This document shows positions 12,152 through 21,021 of a DNA stretch of 64,000 nucleotides, piece after piece. The notes beneath the pieces were generated by a model that saw only the letters and a program-made list of their open reading frames with translations, ran no database searches and was not told the origin of the DNA. Both the position numbers and the translations under genes were made by a program. Position 1 is the first letter of the stretch. Every line of letters begins with the position of its first letter. The stretch covers positions 1 through 64,000 of the forward strand of contig NZ_QWEG01000016.1 of the NCBI RefSeq assembly GCF_003515685.1, read 5' to 3'. This stretch comes from Neobacillus notoginsengisoli (GTDB lineage: Bacteria; Bacillota; Bacilli; Bacillales; Cytobacillaceae).

Positions 12152-12429
12152 AACCAAATAGCAAGAAATCTGAGACGGGGAAAAGTAGGAAAACGATGCT
12201 TGAAAGAGAGAACCATCATCGGCTGAAAGTGGTTTAAGCCTCTCGCTTTTTTGAAATGCACCCCTGAGTCCTGCCCGAACCGGCGAAAGCCGCAGTAGGA
12301 GACAGGCGGCGCCTGCCGTTAACAGGTTTGAGTTGGGGCTGGGTCCTTAGTGAAATCAAGGAACATGCTCAAACAGAGTGGAACCGCGCACAAGCGTCTC
12401 TGTCTATTATAGGACAGAGGCGTTTTTTT
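12152..12429 (+). promoter_or_regulatory. T-box leader, tRNA-Cys responsive
   Basis: The leader has the AGTAGG element of Stem I near 12184, a specifier region GAAATGCACCC with codon TGC (Cys) at 12257-12259 followed by A, and the T-box core AGAGTGGAACCGCGC at 12375-12389. A terminator follows: CGTCTCTGTC pairs with GACAGAGGCG, then seven T. T-box leaders let uncharged tRNA stabilise an antiterminator. The TGC specifier and the cysE-cysS genes downstream agree on cysteine. Confidence 0.93.
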
Positions 12430-12431
12430 AT

Positions 12432-12560
12432 GGAAATGCGGAAGCAGCCGTTTAGCGCCGTATGGACTGGAGGGAAGCAGCTGCCTGAGTAACTTCTTTG
12501 CAGCTTTGCGCCGAGTTGAAGGAAGCTTCCTCAAGTTTACACCGGCGCAGGAGCAGCCGC
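12432..12560. repeat. Degenerate dispersed repeat between T-box and cysE
   Basis: GCGGAAGCAGCCGTTTAGCG followed by CCGTATGGACTGGAG (12438-12472) resembles the start of the repeat at 30663 (GCGGAAGTACCCGTTTAGCG then GCGTAAGGCCTGGAG). The remaining bases are GC-rich with no gene. The cysE frame stays open upstream through it, but without a ribosome binding site or homology. Confidence 0.5.
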
Positions 12561-12613
12561 CTAAGGCTTCTTTTAACTTTTTTAAAGCAGATTTCCTTAG
12601 CAGGGAGGGAAAA

Positions 12614-13285
12614 ATGATGTTTAAAACGATGAGGGAAGATATTGATGTGGTGTTTGAACAGGACCCGGCCGCAAGGAGCACCTTTGAAGTCGTGTTGACA
12701 TATTCCGGCCTGCATGCCATATGGGCCCATCGTTTCGCACATTCGTTATTCAGACGGAAGTTTTTCTTTTTGGCAAGATTGATATCCCAAATCAGCCGGT
12801 TTTTTACGGGCATTGAAATACATCCCGGAGCGACTATTGGCCGACGCTTCTTTATTGACCATGGTATGGGGGTGGTCATTGGTGAAACGTGTGAAATCGG
12901 GGATAATGTAACTGTATACCAGGGCGTTACTCTCGGCGGAACAGGAAAAGAGAAGGGGAAACGCCATCCGACAATCCACAACAATGCCCTTATAGCAGCG
13001 GGTGCGAAGGTGCTTGGCTCAATTACCATCGGCGAACATGCCAAGGTTGGCGCTGGCTCCGTCGTGCTGAAGGACGTCCCGGCCCATTCGACCGTTGTCG
13101 GCATCCCAGGAAAAGTCGTCATCCAAAACGGGGTAAAGGTTGGCAGGGAACTTGACCATACAGATCTTCCGGATCCGACCGGAGACCGATTCCGGGAATT
13201 GGAAAATGAAATGAATCAATTAAAACGAACACTCAATGCGATTCAACAGAGAGGAGCCAATGAACATGGCGATTCAGCTTTATAA
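12614..13285 (+). CDS. cysE: Serine O-acetyltransferase
   Basis: 223 residues. It acetylates serine with acetyl-CoA to make O-acetylserine, the first step of cysteine synthesis. The N-terminal helical part is followed by left-handed beta-helix hexapeptide repeats ([33 protein letters not shown]) with catalytic His in DHGMG and the loop [12 protein letters not shown]. The ATG at 12614 follows AGCAGGGAGGG; a longer in-frame reading from 12506 covers repeat DNA only. Control is by the T-box upstream, shared with cysS. Confidence 0.96.
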   Translation: MMFKTMREDIDVVFEQDPAARSTFEVVLTYSGLHAIWAHRFAHSLFRRKFFFLARLISQISRFFTGIEIHPGATIGRRFFIDHGMGVVIGETCEIGDNVTVYQGVTLGGTGKEKGKRHPTIHNNALIAAGAKVLGSITIGEHAKVGAGSVVLKDVPAHSTVVGIPGKVVIQNGVKVGRELDHTDLPDPTGDRFRELENEMNQLKRTLNAIQQRGANEHGDSAL

Positions 13286-14663
13286 TACACTGACAAGGAA
13301 AAAAGAACCGTTCATTCCCCTTGAAGAGGGAAAAGTAAAAATGTATGTCTGTGGCCCGACTGTTTATAATTATATCCATATAGGGAATTCGCGTCCCGCA
13401 ATTGTGTTTGATACTGTGAGAAGGTATTTCGAGTTCCGTGGCTATGATGTGAATTTCGTATCGAACTTTACAGATGTGGACGACAAGCTCATCAAGGCGG
13501 CAAATGAACTGGGGGAAGATGTTCCTGCCATCGCGGAAAGGTTCATCAATGCCTATTTTGAGGATGTAACGGCACTTGGCTGTAAGCAGGCGGATGTCCA
13601 TCCCCGGGTTACTGAAAATATGGATATTATTATTGAATTCATCGCTTCTCTGATTGAGAAAGGTTATGCCTATGAAGCGGGCGGAGATGTATACTATAGG
13701 ACAAGGAAGTTCGATGGCTATGGGAAGCTTTCCCACCAATCAATCGATGAGTTGAAGGTTGGGGCCAGGATAGAACGGGGCGAGAAGAAAGAAGATGCCC
13801 TTGATTTTGCCCTCTGGAAGACAGCCAAGGAAGGCGAAATATCTTGGGACAGTCCGTGGGGCAAAGGACGTCCAGGTTGGCATATTGAGTGCTCGGCGAT
13901 GGCAAGAAAATACCTTGGGGATACACTTGATATTCATGCCGGGGGTCAGGACCTTGCTTTTCCGCACCATGAAAATGAAATTGCCCAATCAGAAGCGTTA
14001 ACAGGGAAACCTTTCGCCCGCTATTGGATGCATAACGGCTATATTAACATTGATAACGAAAAAATGTCGAAATCACTCGGCAATTTCGTTCTTGTCCATG
14101 AAATTATTAAAAACCACGACCCTCAGGTTCTCCGCTTTTTCATGCTGTCGGTCCATTACCGGAATCCGATCAACTACAGTGAAGAGTTGCTTGAAAATAC
14201 AAGGGCCGCTTTTGAAAGGCTGAAGACCTCCTATCAAAATCTATTGCATAGAAGGGAATCAAGTACCGGGTTAACAGATGATAATTGCCAGTGGGTTAAG
14301 CAAATCGACAGCCTGAGGGAACAGTTCATCAAGGAAATGGATGATGACTTTAATACAGCGAATGGGATCTCGGTTCTATTCGATTTGTCCAAACTGGCAA
14401 ACCAGTATCTTTTGGAAAAAAGTACGGCCGTTGAAGTCATTGACCGGTTTGCGAAAGAGTTTGAGGAATTGTTCGAGGTACTTGGTCTGAAACTAGGGTC
14501 CGAGGAGCTGCTAGATGAAGAAATCGAGGCTTTGATTGAGAAGCGGAACCAGGCGAGAAAGGACCGCGACTTCAAGCTGTCGGATGAAATAAGAGACCAG
14601 CTGAAGGAAATGAATATTATTTTAGAGGATACGCCTCAAGGTACGAGATGGAAAAGAGGCTAA
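13266..14663 (+). CDS. cysS: Cysteinyl-tRNA synthetase
   Basis: 465 residues, class Ia. The zinc ligand Cys in [10 protein letters not shown], the HIGH-type motif [10 protein letters not shown], zinc site HIECSAMA with FPHHENE, and KMSKSLGNF are all present. It overlaps the end of cysE by 20 bases. The ATG at 13266 (MAIQLYNTL) aligns with homologues; an ATG at 13260 four bases after AGAGGAG is an alternative adding two residues. Transcribed with cysE under the Cys T-box. Confidence 0.96.
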   Translation: MAIQLYNTLTRKKEPFIPLEEGKVKMYVCGPTVYNYIHIGNSRPAIVFDTVRRYFEFRGYDVNFVSNFTDVDDKLIKAANELGEDVPAIAERFINAYFEDVTALGCKQADVHPRVTENMDIIIEFIASLIEKGYAYEAGGDVYYRTRKFDGYGKLSHQSIDELKVGARIERGEKKEDALDFALWKTAKEGEISWDSPWGKGRPGWHIECSAMARKYLGDTLDIHAGGQDLAFPHHENEIAQSEALTGKPFARYWMHNGYINIDNEKMSKSLGNFVLVHEIIKNHDPQVLRFFMLSVHYRNPINYSEELLENTRAAFERLKTSYQNLLHRRESSTGLTDDNCQWVKQIDSLREQFIKEMDDDFNTANGISVLFDLSKLANQYLLEKSTAVEVIDRFAKEFEELFEVLGLKLGSEELLDEEIEALIEKRNQARKDRDFKLSDEIRDQLKEMNIILEDTPQGTRWKRG

Positions 14664-14666
14664 AAA

Positions 14667-15095
14667 ATGCTCCATTATGAAACAGCGATTGATGAAAAAC
14701 AGTTGAATAGCCTGGCGCTTGCCTATATGGGGGATGCGGTGCTTGAAGTCTATGTCCGGCGCCATCTCCTCCAAAGCGGCAGGGCGAAGCCGCACCGCCT
14801 GCATGCGGAAGCGACGAAATATGTATCTGCAAAAGCCCAATCTCAAATTCTTTTTCATTTTATTGAAGCGGAAATTCTGACTGAAGAAGAACTCGCGGTT
14901 GTTAAACGGGGAAGGAATGCTAAATCGGGCTCGGTGCCAAAAAACACCGATGTTGTCACCTATCGGCACAGCACCGCATTCGAAGCATTAATGGGCTCGC
15001 TCTATTTGGCGGGGGAAAGTACACGCCTTGAGGAGCTGATTGTCAAGGCATTCGAGTATGTAGAGGGCAGGAAAGGAAGGGTTAAGGATGAGTGA
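14667..15095 (+). CDS. mrnC: Mini-ribonuclease III
   Basis: 142 residues, a catalytic RNase III domain with no dsRNA-binding domain. The signature is [15 protein letters not shown] near residues 17-31, with the second acidic cluster in [13 protein letters not shown]. In B. subtilis it matures 23S rRNA ends. It starts 3 bases after cysS and overlaps rlmB by 8 bases, so translation is probably coupled. Confidence 0.95.
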   Translation: MLHYETAIDEKQLNSLALAYMGDAVLEVYVRRHLLQSGRAKPHRLHAEATKYVSAKAQSQILFHFIEAEILTEEELAVVKRGRNAKSGSVPKNTDVVTYRHSTAFEALMGSLYLAGESTRLEELIVKAFEYVEGRKGRVKDE

Positions 15096-15831
15096 GGATA
15101 TCATCATTGGCAAAAACCCCGTCCTGGAGGCGTTAAGGTCTCACCGGGATATTAATAAAATCCTAATTGCCGAAGGGTCCCAGCGCGGGCAAATGCAACG
15201 TATTATAGAATTGGCCAAAGAAGCGAACGTGATTGTCCAATACGTACCGAAGAAAAATATAGACCAGAAGACTGATGGAAACCACCAAGGGGTGCTCGCC
15301 TTTGTTGCGGCCTATCAATATGCAGAGGTGGATGACCTTTTTGCAGCGGCGGAAACGAAAGGCGAGGTGCCGTTTTTCCTCATTCTCGATGAAATCGAAG
15401 ACCCGCATAATTTGGGATCGATCATGAGAACAGCGGATGCAGTGGGCGCCCATGGCATTATTATTCCGAAGCGGCGCGCGGTCGGCCTTACACAGACGGT
15501 TGCCAAGGCTTCAACAGGGGCAATTGAATATATTCCGGTCGCTAGAGTCACCAATCTGGGGAGGACACTCGACGAATTGAAAGAACGCGGCATTTGGATT
15601 GCGGGAACAGACGCATCAGGAAGCCATGATTACCGTAAACAGGATTTTACAATGCCGCTTGGTCTAGTCATTGGCAGTGAAGGAAAAGGAATGGGCCGGC
15701 TAGTCCGGGAGAAGTGTGATTTTCTCGTCCGATTGCCGATGGCTGGGAAAGTTACTTCGCTAAATGCATCGGTTGCGGCTGCTTTACTGATGTACGAAGT
15801 GTACCGCAACCGAAACCCCCTTGAGGGCTGA
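15088..15831 (+). CDS. rlmB: 23S rRNA 2'-O-methyltransferase, RlmB type (TrmH/SpoU family)
   Basis: 247 residues. An N-terminal substrate-binding domain precedes a SPOUT methyltransferase domain with motif 1 [16 protein letters not shown], motif 2 VIGSEGKGM and motif 3 [14 protein letters not shown], which form the AdoMet knot. In E. coli RlmB modifies 23S rRNA G2251; the Bacillus target is inferred. It overlaps mrnC by 8 bases and is followed closely by yacP. Confidence 0.93.
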   Translation: MSEDIIIGKNPVLEALRSHRDINKILIAEGSQRGQMQRIIELAKEANVIVQYVPKKNIDQKTDGNHQGVLAFVAAYQYAEVDDLFAAAETKGEVPFFLILDEIEDPHNLGSIMRTADAVGAHGIIIPKRRAVGLTQTVAKASTGAIEYIPVARVTNLGRTLDELKERGIWIAGTDASGSHDYRKQDFTMPLGLVIGSEGKGMGRLVREKCDFLVRLPMAGKVTSLNASVAAALLMYEVYRNRNPLEG

Positions 15832-15833
15832 GA

Positions 15834-16343
15834 ATGGATATCCTTCTCGTTGACGGCTATAACATAATCGGTGCTTGGCCGGAGCTTAGGGAATTAAAAA
15901 AAGGCGATTTGGCCGCTGCGAGGGACAGGCTAATCGAGCTGATGGCGGAATATCAAGGCTACTCCGGATACCGGGTCATCATTGTCTTTGATGCGTATTA
16001 TGTTAAAGGGATTGAAACGAAGCTTAAAAATCATAAGGTGGAAGTCATTTACACAAGAGAAAATGAAACAGCGGATGAACGGATTGAAAAGTTGGCAAAA
16101 GAGCTAAGTAACCGAAAAACGCAAATCCATGTAGCAACATCCGATTTTACTGAGCAATGGGTTATTTTTGGACAAGGTGCGTTGAGAAAGTCCGCCAGGG
16201 AGCTGCTTCTGGAAATGTCAACGCTTGAAAAAACGATTGAAAAGAGTGTCCGCAGTATCCAGGAAAAGAAGCCTGTCACCCGTATTCCGATAAGCGAAGA
16301 TCTGGCAGAAATCTTTGAAAAATGGAGAAGGGGGCAAAAGTAA
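15834..16343 (+). CDS. yacP: NYN-domain ribonuclease (Rae1/YacP)
   Basis: 169 residues with the PIN-like NYN fold: LLVDGYNIIGAWPEL near the N-terminus, then FDAYY, ETADERIEKLA and VATSDFTEQW, all carrying the acidic residues typical of the active site. The B. subtilis homologue Rae1 cleaves mRNA in the ribosomal A site. It starts 2 bases after the rlmB stop. AACCCCCTTGAGGG upstream supplies the ribosome binding site. Confidence 0.93.
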   Translation: MDILLVDGYNIIGAWPELRELKKGDLAAARDRLIELMAEYQGYSGYRVIIVFDAYYVKGIETKLKNHKVEVIYTRENETADERIEKLAKELSNRKTQIHVATSDFTEQWVIFGQGALRKSARELLLEMSTLEKTIEKSVRSIQEKKPVTRIPISEDLAEIFEKWRRGQK

Positions 16344-16345
16344 CA

Positions 16346-16375
16346 TTGACGCTTAAAATTTACCTGCTGTATAAT
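16346..16375 (+). promoter_or_regulatory. Promoter of sigH
   Basis: -35 TTGACG (16346-16351), -10 TATAAT (16370-16375), spacing 18 bp. A SigA-type match directly after yacP. In B. subtilis sigH is repressed by AbrB from a SigA promoter; an AbrB site cannot be judged by eye. Confidence 0.75.
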
Positions 16376-16412
16376 ATTGCTAACTATGCATGTGCATGCG
16401 AGGGGGATCTCA

Positions 16413-17063
16413 GTGAGTGTGGATGTAAGTTCGAGAGCAGGCAATGAGTTTCTTGTTATGGAGGATGAAGAGATCGTTTATTTAGTGCATAGCGGCGACA
16501 GTGAAGCTCTGGATTACTTAATCCACAAATACCGCAATTTTGTCAGGGCGAAAGCACGATCATATTTTCTGATTGGCGCGGATAAGGAAGATATCGTCCA
16601 GGAAGGGATGATCGGACTTTATAAGGCAATCCGTGATTTCCGGGAAGATAAACTTACATCGTTCAAGGCGTTTGCTGAGCTTTGTATTACAAGGCAGATT
16701 ATTACAGCAATTAAAACAGCCACCAGACAAAAGCACATTCCTTTGAATTCCTATGTTTCCTTGGACAAGCCGATTTTTGATGATGAATCTGACCGGACAT
16801 TAATGGATGTCTTGAGCGGCACAAAGGTAATGGACCCGGAGCAGCTTATCATCAACCAGGAAGAATTTGACCATATCGAAATAAAAATGAGTGAATTGCT
16901 AAGTGACCTGGAGCGAAAAGTCCTGGCCCTCTATCTGGACGGCCAGTCTTACCAGGAAATCTCCGAAGAACTAAACCGCCATGTAAAGTCGATCGATAAT
17001 GCACTCCAGCGTGTGAAAAGAAAGCTTGAGCGTTATCTTGAAGTAAGGGAATATTCGCAGTGA
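16413..17063 (+). CDS. sigH: RNA polymerase sigma-H factor
   Basis: 216 residues. Sigma70 region 2 (NFVRAKARSYFLIGADKEDI then VQEGMIGLYKAIRDF) and region 4 (SDLERKVLALYLDGQSYQEI) are intact and very close to B. subtilis SigH, which directs transition-state, competence and early sporulation genes. The start is GTG at 16413, placed by GCGAGGGGGATC upstream; longer in-frame starts overlap the promoter. Confidence 0.95.
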   Translation: MSVDVSSRAGNEFLVMEDEEIVYLVHSGDSEALDYLIHKYRNFVRAKARSYFLIGADKEDIVQEGMIGLYKAIRDFREDKLTSFKAFAELCITRQIITAIKTATRQKHIPLNSYVSLDKPIFDDESDRTLMDVLSGTKVMDPEQLIINQEEFDHIEIKMSELLSDLERKVLALYLDGQSYQEISEELNRHVKSIDNALQRVKRKLERYLEVREYSQ

Positions 17064-17109
17064 GCCGAAGCTGGATTGGCCTTTTATTTGAAACCCTTTC
17101 CAGTGGTTA

Positions 17110-17138
17110 TTGACAGTAACTGGTCGCCATGTTACAGT
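17110..17138 (+). promoter_or_regulatory. Promoter before rpmG-secE
   Basis: -35 TTGACA (17110-17115) and -10 TACAGT (17133-17138), spacing 17 bp, between sigH and rpmG. Confidence 0.65.
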
Positions 17139-17171
17139 TTTAGGGACAAAAAAATGGCAGCAGGTGACAAA

Positions 17172-17321
17172 ATGTCCAAAAAAGTAGCCCTTGCCTGTGT
17201 AGTGTGCGGGTCGAGGAATTATACAACAACCGCAAATAATCAAGCCAACAACGAACGGCTTGAATTAAAAAAGTACTGCAAAACCTGCAATGCTTCAACG
17301 GTCCATAAGGAAACAAAATAA
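17172..17321 (+). CDS. rpmG: 50S ribosomal protein L33, zinc-binding form
   Basis: 49 residues. Zinc ribbon cysteines C9-X2-C12 and C36-X2-C39 are all present, so this is the C+ paralogue (RpmGB position before secE in B. subtilis). The ATG at 17172 follows CAGGTGACA; an upstream in-frame ATG (17076) would overlap the promoter. Confidence 0.93.
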   Translation: MSKKVALACVVCGSRNYTTTANNQANNERLELKKYCKTCNASTVHKETK

Positions 17322-17359
17322 AGCAGGATTGGCATACGAGATAGATGGAGGTCACAATA

Positions 17360-17542
17360 ATGCAGCGCGTATCAAAGTTTTTTCGCGAAATCGCTCGCGA
17401 AATGAGAAAAGTCAGCTGGCCAAGACGAGCAGAACTAACCCGTTATACGATTACTGTCATTACAACTGTAGCAATTTTCGCCGTCTTTTTCGCCGGCATT
17501 GATCTGGGTATTTCAAAGTTGATTCGCTTGATCCTTGAATAA
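17360..17542 (+). CDS. secE: SecE, preprotein translocase subunit
   Basis: 60 residues, the short Gram-positive form. The amphipathic helix with conserved EMRKVSWPRRAELTRYT is followed by one membrane span (about 30-50). It clamps SecY in the SecYEG channel. ATGGAGGTC upstream supplies the ribosome binding site, which sets the start at 17360. Confidence 0.95.
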   Translation: MQRVSKFFREIAREMRKVSWPRRAELTRYTITVITTVAIFAVFFAGIDLGISKLIRLILE

Positions 17543-17590
17543 ACAGAACCTGTTCATGGTATAATGGGAAATAATGAAGAATTTTTTTAC

Positions 17591-17616
17591 AAAGCCCGGT
17601 TTAACGGGTTTTTTCA
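17591..17616 (+). terminator. Terminator or attenuator between secE and nusG
   Basis: AAGCCCG pairs with CGGGTTT around a short loop and is followed by six T. A TATAAT at 17560-17565 lies just upstream, with TTGAAT 19 bp before it, so nusG may be transcribed through this site as an attenuated leader. Confidence 0.65.
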
Positions 17617-17764
17617 TTTGGTTTAAAATCATGGCAGGCGCACCCGTAAAGCTATGGGTGCCCGAAGCGAAGGTCGCAGATTGGTTTAACTTTGTATCGA
17701 ATTGCTGCAGGAAAAGGCCTAAAAAGAAAAACGCAGGGAGGGACGGACGTTAAAGTCCTTGTAA

Positions 17765-18298
17765 ATGGAAAAGAATTGGTATGTAGTCCATACGTACTCC
17801 GGATACGAAAATAAAGTGAAAGCAAACCTTGAAAAGCGGGTTGAATCAATGGGGATGCAGGATAAAATTTTCCGCGTTGTTGTTCCGGAAGAAGAAGAAA
17901 CTGATTTTAAAAATGGAAAGAAGAAGACGGTAAAGCGGAAAGTATTCCCTGGATATGTGCTTGTGGAGATCGTCATGACAGATGACTCCTGGTATGTTGT
18001 CCGCAACACGCCTGGCGTAACAGGATTTGTAGGTTCCGCTGGTTCCGGTTCCAAACCTACCCCACTTCTGCCTGAAGAAGTAGCCGCTATTTTAAAGCGG
18101 ATGGGCGTGGAAGAAAAACGCGTCGATGTCAACTTCGAAATTGGAGAAACGGTCAGGGTGAAGGAAGGTCCGTTTACCGACAAAACGGGTGTCATTGAAG
18201 AAATGGATAAAACGAAATCAAAGCTGCGTGTCCTAGTTGACATGTTCGGCCGCGATACCCCGGTAGAACTGGACTTCTCGCAAATTGACAAACTATAG
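17765..18298 (+). CDS. nusG: NusG transcription factor
   Basis: 177 residues. The NGN domain (NWYVVHTYSGYENKVKANL, then FPGYVLVEIVMTDDSWYVVR) binds RNA polymerase; the C-terminal KOW domain (GETVRVKEGPFTDKTGVIEE) contacts S10/Rho-type partners. In Bacilli NusG also stimulates pausing. An in-frame TAA lies directly before the ATG, so the start is forced. The nearest Shine-Dalgarno-like stretch, AGGGAGGG (17735-17742), is 22 nt away, unusually far. Confidence 0.96.
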   Translation: MEKNWYVVHTYSGYENKVKANLEKRVESMGMQDKIFRVVVPEEEETDFKNGKKKTVKRKVFPGYVLVEIVMTDDSWYVVRNTPGVTGFVGSAGSGSKPTPLLPEEVAAILKRMGVEEKRVDVNFEIGETVRVKEGPFTDKTGVIEEMDKTKSKLRVLVDMFGRDTPVELDFSQIDKL

Positions 18299-18332
18299 CC
18301 GAAGAAAAATTAAACAGTTCTTGTAAAATAGC

Positions 18333-18361
18333 TTGAAATCAAGAGTGAAAAGTGGTAACAT
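18333..18361 (+). promoter_or_regulatory. Candidate promoter of rplK-rplA
   Basis: -35 TTGAAA (18333-18338), 17 bp, -10 TAACAT (18356-18361) preceded by TGG, an extended -10 form. Confidence 0.55.
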
Positions 18362-18438
18362 TTCAAAGGTCAGTATGTCTTGGACAACAAACCGGACATT
18401 TGCCAAGCTCTTTATGTAAATAAAGGCTTTTATATTGA

Positions 18439-18466
18439 GTGGGAGGGGGATTCCCCTGTTTACCAC
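18439..18466 (+). promoter_or_regulatory. Probable L1-binding hairpin before rplK
   Basis: GTGGGAGGG...TTACCAC can pair at its ends (GTGG with CCAC). The same design recurs before rplA at 19072-19098. L1 represses its own operon by binding such mRNA sites in bacteria; this assignment is inferred from pattern and position. Confidence 0.6.
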
Positions 18467-18495
18467 ATCACGGACTTTTTAAGGAGGTGTGTCTC

Positions 18496-18921
18496 GTGGC
18501 TAAAAAAGTTATTAAGGTAGTTAAATTGCAAATTCCTGCCGGCAAAGCGAACCCGGCGCCACCGGTTGGTCCTGCGCTTGGTCAGGCTGGTGTGAACATC
18601 ATGGGATTCTGTAAGGAATTTAACGCCCGTACAGCAGACCAAGCAGGTCTGATTATTCCTGTTGAAATTACGGTATTTGAAGACCGTTCCTTTACATTTA
18701 TTACGAAAACTCCTCCAGCTGCAGTTCTTTTGAAAGTAGCGGCAGGAATTCAGTCTGGTTCAGGCCAGCCTAACCGTAATAAAGTAGCGACAGTTAAGCG
18801 CGACAAAGTGCGCGAGATTGCTGAACAGAAAATGCCTGACCTAAATGCGGCCAGCGTTGAATCAGCAATGCGCATGGTTGAAGGTACAGCGCGCAGCATG
18901 GGTATCTCAATCGAAGATTAA
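18496..18921 (+). CDS. rplK: 50S ribosomal protein L11
   Basis: 141 residues, full length. The N-terminal part [21 protein letters not shown] and the C-terminal RNA-binding domain bind the GTPase-associated region of 23S rRNA. GTG start at 18496 after AAGGAGGTG. Followed by rplA with a structured 198-base gap rather than tight coupling. Confidence 0.97.
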   Translation: MAKKVIKVVKLQIPAGKANPAPPVGPALGQAGVNIMGFCKEFNARTADQAGLIIPVEITVFEDRSFTFITKTPPAAVLLKVAAGIQSGSGQPNRNKVATVKRDKVREIAEQKMPDLNAASVESAMRMVEGTARSMGISIED

Positions 18922-19037
18922 TCCATGCTTCACTGTTAAGGTTTGACTTTGGGGTTGCGTAGCTGATTTATCACACGCAACCTTTGTTCTGTCAGTTGGC
19001 CTTCCGGCTGCCGGGACAGATTGCCGGGTCCGCCGGC

Positions 19038-19068
19038 AAAGCACCGCGATTAGGTGCTTTTCGCTTTT
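19038..19068 (+). terminator. Attenuator-like hairpin between rplK and rplA
   Basis: AAAGCACC pairs with GGTGCTTT around GCGATTA and runs into TTCGCTTTT, a weak T tract. It lies directly before the L1-type hairpin, so it could tune rplA expression. Confidence 0.55.
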
Positions 19069-19071
19069 AAC

Positions 19072-19098
19072 GTGGGAGGTCCATTCCGTTAAAACCAC
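19072..19098 (+). promoter_or_regulatory. Probable L1-binding hairpin before rplA
   Basis: GTGGGAGGTCC...AAAACCAC repeats the layout seen before rplK, 22 bases ahead of the rplA start and next to its AAGGAGG ribosome binding site. Bound L1 could block initiation. Confidence 0.6.
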
Positions 19099-19119
19099 AA
19101 TTCAAGGAGGAAATAGTAA

Positions 19120-19818
19120 ATGGCTAAAAAAAGCAGAAAGTATCAAGAAGCCGTTAAGCTTATCGACCGTACAAAAGCTTATCCGGTTGGCGAAGCAATT
19201 GAGCTTGCTAAAAAAACAAACTTCACGAAATTTGACGCAACTGTAGAAGTTGCTTTCCGTCTCGGCGTCGATCCTAAGAAAGCTGACCAGCAAATCCGCG
19301 GAGCAGTCGTGCTTCCTAACGGTACTGGTAAAACTCAGCGTGTCCTCGTTTTTGCAAAAGGTGAAAAAGCGAAGGAAGCAGAAGCTGCTGGGGCAGATTA
19401 TGTAGGCGATGCAGAGTATATCAACAAAATCCAGCAAGGATGGTTCGAATTCGATGTTATCGTTGCGACTCCTGACATGATGGGTGAAGTCGGTAAGCTT
19501 GGACGTACACTTGGACCAAAAGGCTTGATGCCGAACCCTAAAACAGGCACAGTTACATTTGATGTAGCTAAAGCTATTAGTGAAATCAAAGCAGGTAAAG
19601 TAGAATACCGCGTTGATAAAGCTGGTAACATCCATGTTCCAATCGGAAAAGTTTCTTTCGAAGATGAAAAGCTTGTTGAGAACTTCAACACTGTTTTTGA
19701 TACAATGGTTAAGGTTAAGCCAGCTGCGGCAAAAGGCACATACATGAAGAGTGTTACAGTTTCTTCTACTATGGGCCCTGGCGTGAAAGTTGATCCATCT
19801 TCTGTTACAGCAAAATAA
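19120..19818 (+). CDS. rplA: 50S ribosomal protein L1
   Basis: 232 residues. It binds helices 76-78 of 23S rRNA at the E-site stalk and is a translational repressor of its own mRNA in other bacteria. Conserved segments include [18 protein letters not shown] and the rRNA-binding [21 protein letters not shown] after TTCAAGGAGG. Confidence 0.97.
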   Translation: MAKKSRKYQEAVKLIDRTKAYPVGEAIELAKKTNFTKFDATVEVAFRLGVDPKKADQQIRGAVVLPNGTGKTQRVLVFAKGEKAKEAEAAGADYVGDAEYINKIQQGWFEFDVIVATPDMMGEVGKLGRTLGPKGLMPNPKTGTVTFDVAKAISEIKAGKVEYRVDKAGNIHVPIGKVSFEDEKLVENFNTVFDTMVKVKPAAAKGTYMKSVTVSSTMGPGVKVDPSSVTAK

Positions 19819-19821
19819 TCA

Positions 19822-19850
19822 TTGACAAAAGCAACATAGTTTGTTAATAT
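19822..19850 (+). promoter_or_regulatory. Promoter of rplJ-rplL
   Basis: -35 TTGACA (19822-19827), 17 bp, -10 TAATAT (19845-19850) with TGT upstream (extended -10). Begins 4 bases after the rplA stop. Confidence 0.8.
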
Positions 19851-19877
19851 TACTTTTGTTGTTTAAATTGCATACAT

Positions 19878-20000
19878 TTGTACCGAAGACAGCAGGTGCT
19901 GACCAAGCTTAATAGCCTGCCGAGGGAATACGATAGAATTAGCCTCACATGGCTATTTGTATTAAGCCTCCATGTCTTCATGATATGGAGGTTTTTATTT
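19878..20000 (+). promoter_or_regulatory. L10 leader with attenuator
   Basis: The leader contains the segments ACCGAAGACAGCAGGTG and TAATAGCCTGCCGAGG, in which GCAGGT and GCCTGC pair; this is the conserved Bacillus L10-leader layout bound by L10(L12)4. It ends with a terminator: AAGCCTCCAT pairs with ATGGAGGTTT (19965-19999). Excess L10 is expected to favour termination. Confidence 0.85.
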
Positions 20001-20038
20001 GCCCGGTATAAATGCAGATAACTATAGGAGGTGTAAAG

Positions 20039-20539
20039 ATGAGCAGCGTTATCGAACAAAAGAAATTGATCGTCGATGAAATCGCCGGTAAATTGAAGAA
20101 CAGCGTATCGTGTGTAGTTGTAGACTACCGCGGCCTGAATGTTGCTGAAGTAACTGAACTCCGTAAACAGCTTCGTGAAGCTGGCGTGGAATTCAAGGTT
20201 TACAAAAACTCAATGGTCCGCCGTGCAGCTGAAGCGAATGAGTTAGCAGGCCTTAACGAGTCGCTGACTGGCCCTAACGCAATTGCGTTCAGCCCGGAAG
20301 ATGTAGTTGCACCAGCGAAAATCATCAATGATTTCGCTAAGAAAAATGATGCTCTTGAAATTAAAGCAGGTGTGATTGAAGGGAATGTTGCAACAGCTGA
20401 GGAAATCAAGGCTCTTGCTGAACTTCCATCCCGCGAAGGATTGCTTTCCATGCTTCTCAGCGTGCTGCAGGCACCTATCCGCAACCTTGCTCTTGCTACA
20501 AAAGCTGTTGCAGAGCAAAAAGAAGAACAAGGCGCGTAA
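20039..20539 (+). CDS. rplJ: 50S ribosomal protein L10
   Basis: 166 residues. It anchors L7/L12 dimers on the ribosomal stalk: the N-terminal domain binds 23S rRNA ([20 protein letters not shown]) and the C-terminal helix carries L12 dimers. ATAGGAGGTG precedes the ATG at 20039. Preceded by its own leader and followed by rplL. Confidence 0.97.
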   Translation: MSSVIEQKKLIVDEIAGKLKNSVSCVVVDYRGLNVAEVTELRKQLREAGVEFKVYKNSMVRRAAEANELAGLNESLTGPNAIAFSPEDVVAPAKIINDFAKKNDALEIKAGVIEGNVATAEEIKALAELPSREGLLSMLLSVLQAPIRNLALATKAVAEQKEEQGA

Positions 20540-20594
20540 GTTGACCGTTATCGTTTTATCATAAAAATCAAACAAATTTAGGAGGAACTATACA

Positions 20595-20957
20595 ATGACT
20601 AAAGAACAAATCATTGAAGCGGTTAAGTCCATGACTGTACTGGAACTTAACGACCTAGTAAAAGCAATCGAAGAAGAATTCGGCGTAACTGCAGCTGCTC
20701 CTGTAGCAATGGCTGGCGGCGCAGCAGGCCCAGTTGCTGAAGAGAAAACAGAATTCGATGTTATCCTTGCATCTGCAGGCGACCAGAAGATCAAAGTAAT
20801 CAAGGTTGTTCGTGAAATCACAGGCCTTGGTCTTAAAGAAGCGAAAGACCTTGTTGACAATGCTCCAAAGCCAATCAAAGAAGGCGTATCTAAAGAAGAC
20901 GCTGAAGCAATCAAAGCTAAGCTTGACGAAGTTGGAGCAGGCGTCGAAGTTAAGTAA
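20595..20957 (+). CDS. rplL: 50S ribosomal protein L7/L12
   Basis: 120 residues. N-terminal dimerisation helices, an Ala/Gly-rich hinge (about 32-50) and the C-terminal factor-binding domain ([20 protein letters not shown]). It recruits EF-Tu, EF-G and other GTPases. TAGGAGGAAC precedes the ATG. Confidence 0.98.
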   Translation: MTKEQIIEAVKSMTVLELNDLVKAIEEEFGVTAAAPVAMAGGAAGPVAEEKTEFDVILASAGDQKIKVIKVVREITGLGLKEAKDLVDNAPKPIKEGVSKEDAEAIKAKLDEVGAGVEVK

Positions 20958-20970
20958 TAATCCTATAAGA

Positions 20971-20997
20971 AAGCTCGCTGCCTAAGCGGGCTTTTTT
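20971..20997 (+). terminator. Terminator after rplL
   Basis: AAGCTCGC pairs with GCGGGCTT (one G-U pair) and is followed by a T run. Some read-through into rsmC-rpoB is expected by analogy with B. subtilis. Confidence 0.8.
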
Positions 20998-21021
20998 CTG
21001 CTTTCCTTGGAGGTGGAGCAA

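Noticed and set aside
12319-13122. 267-residue minus-strand ORF
   Set aside because: It is antisense to cysE and the T-box terminator; cysE matches its family along its length.
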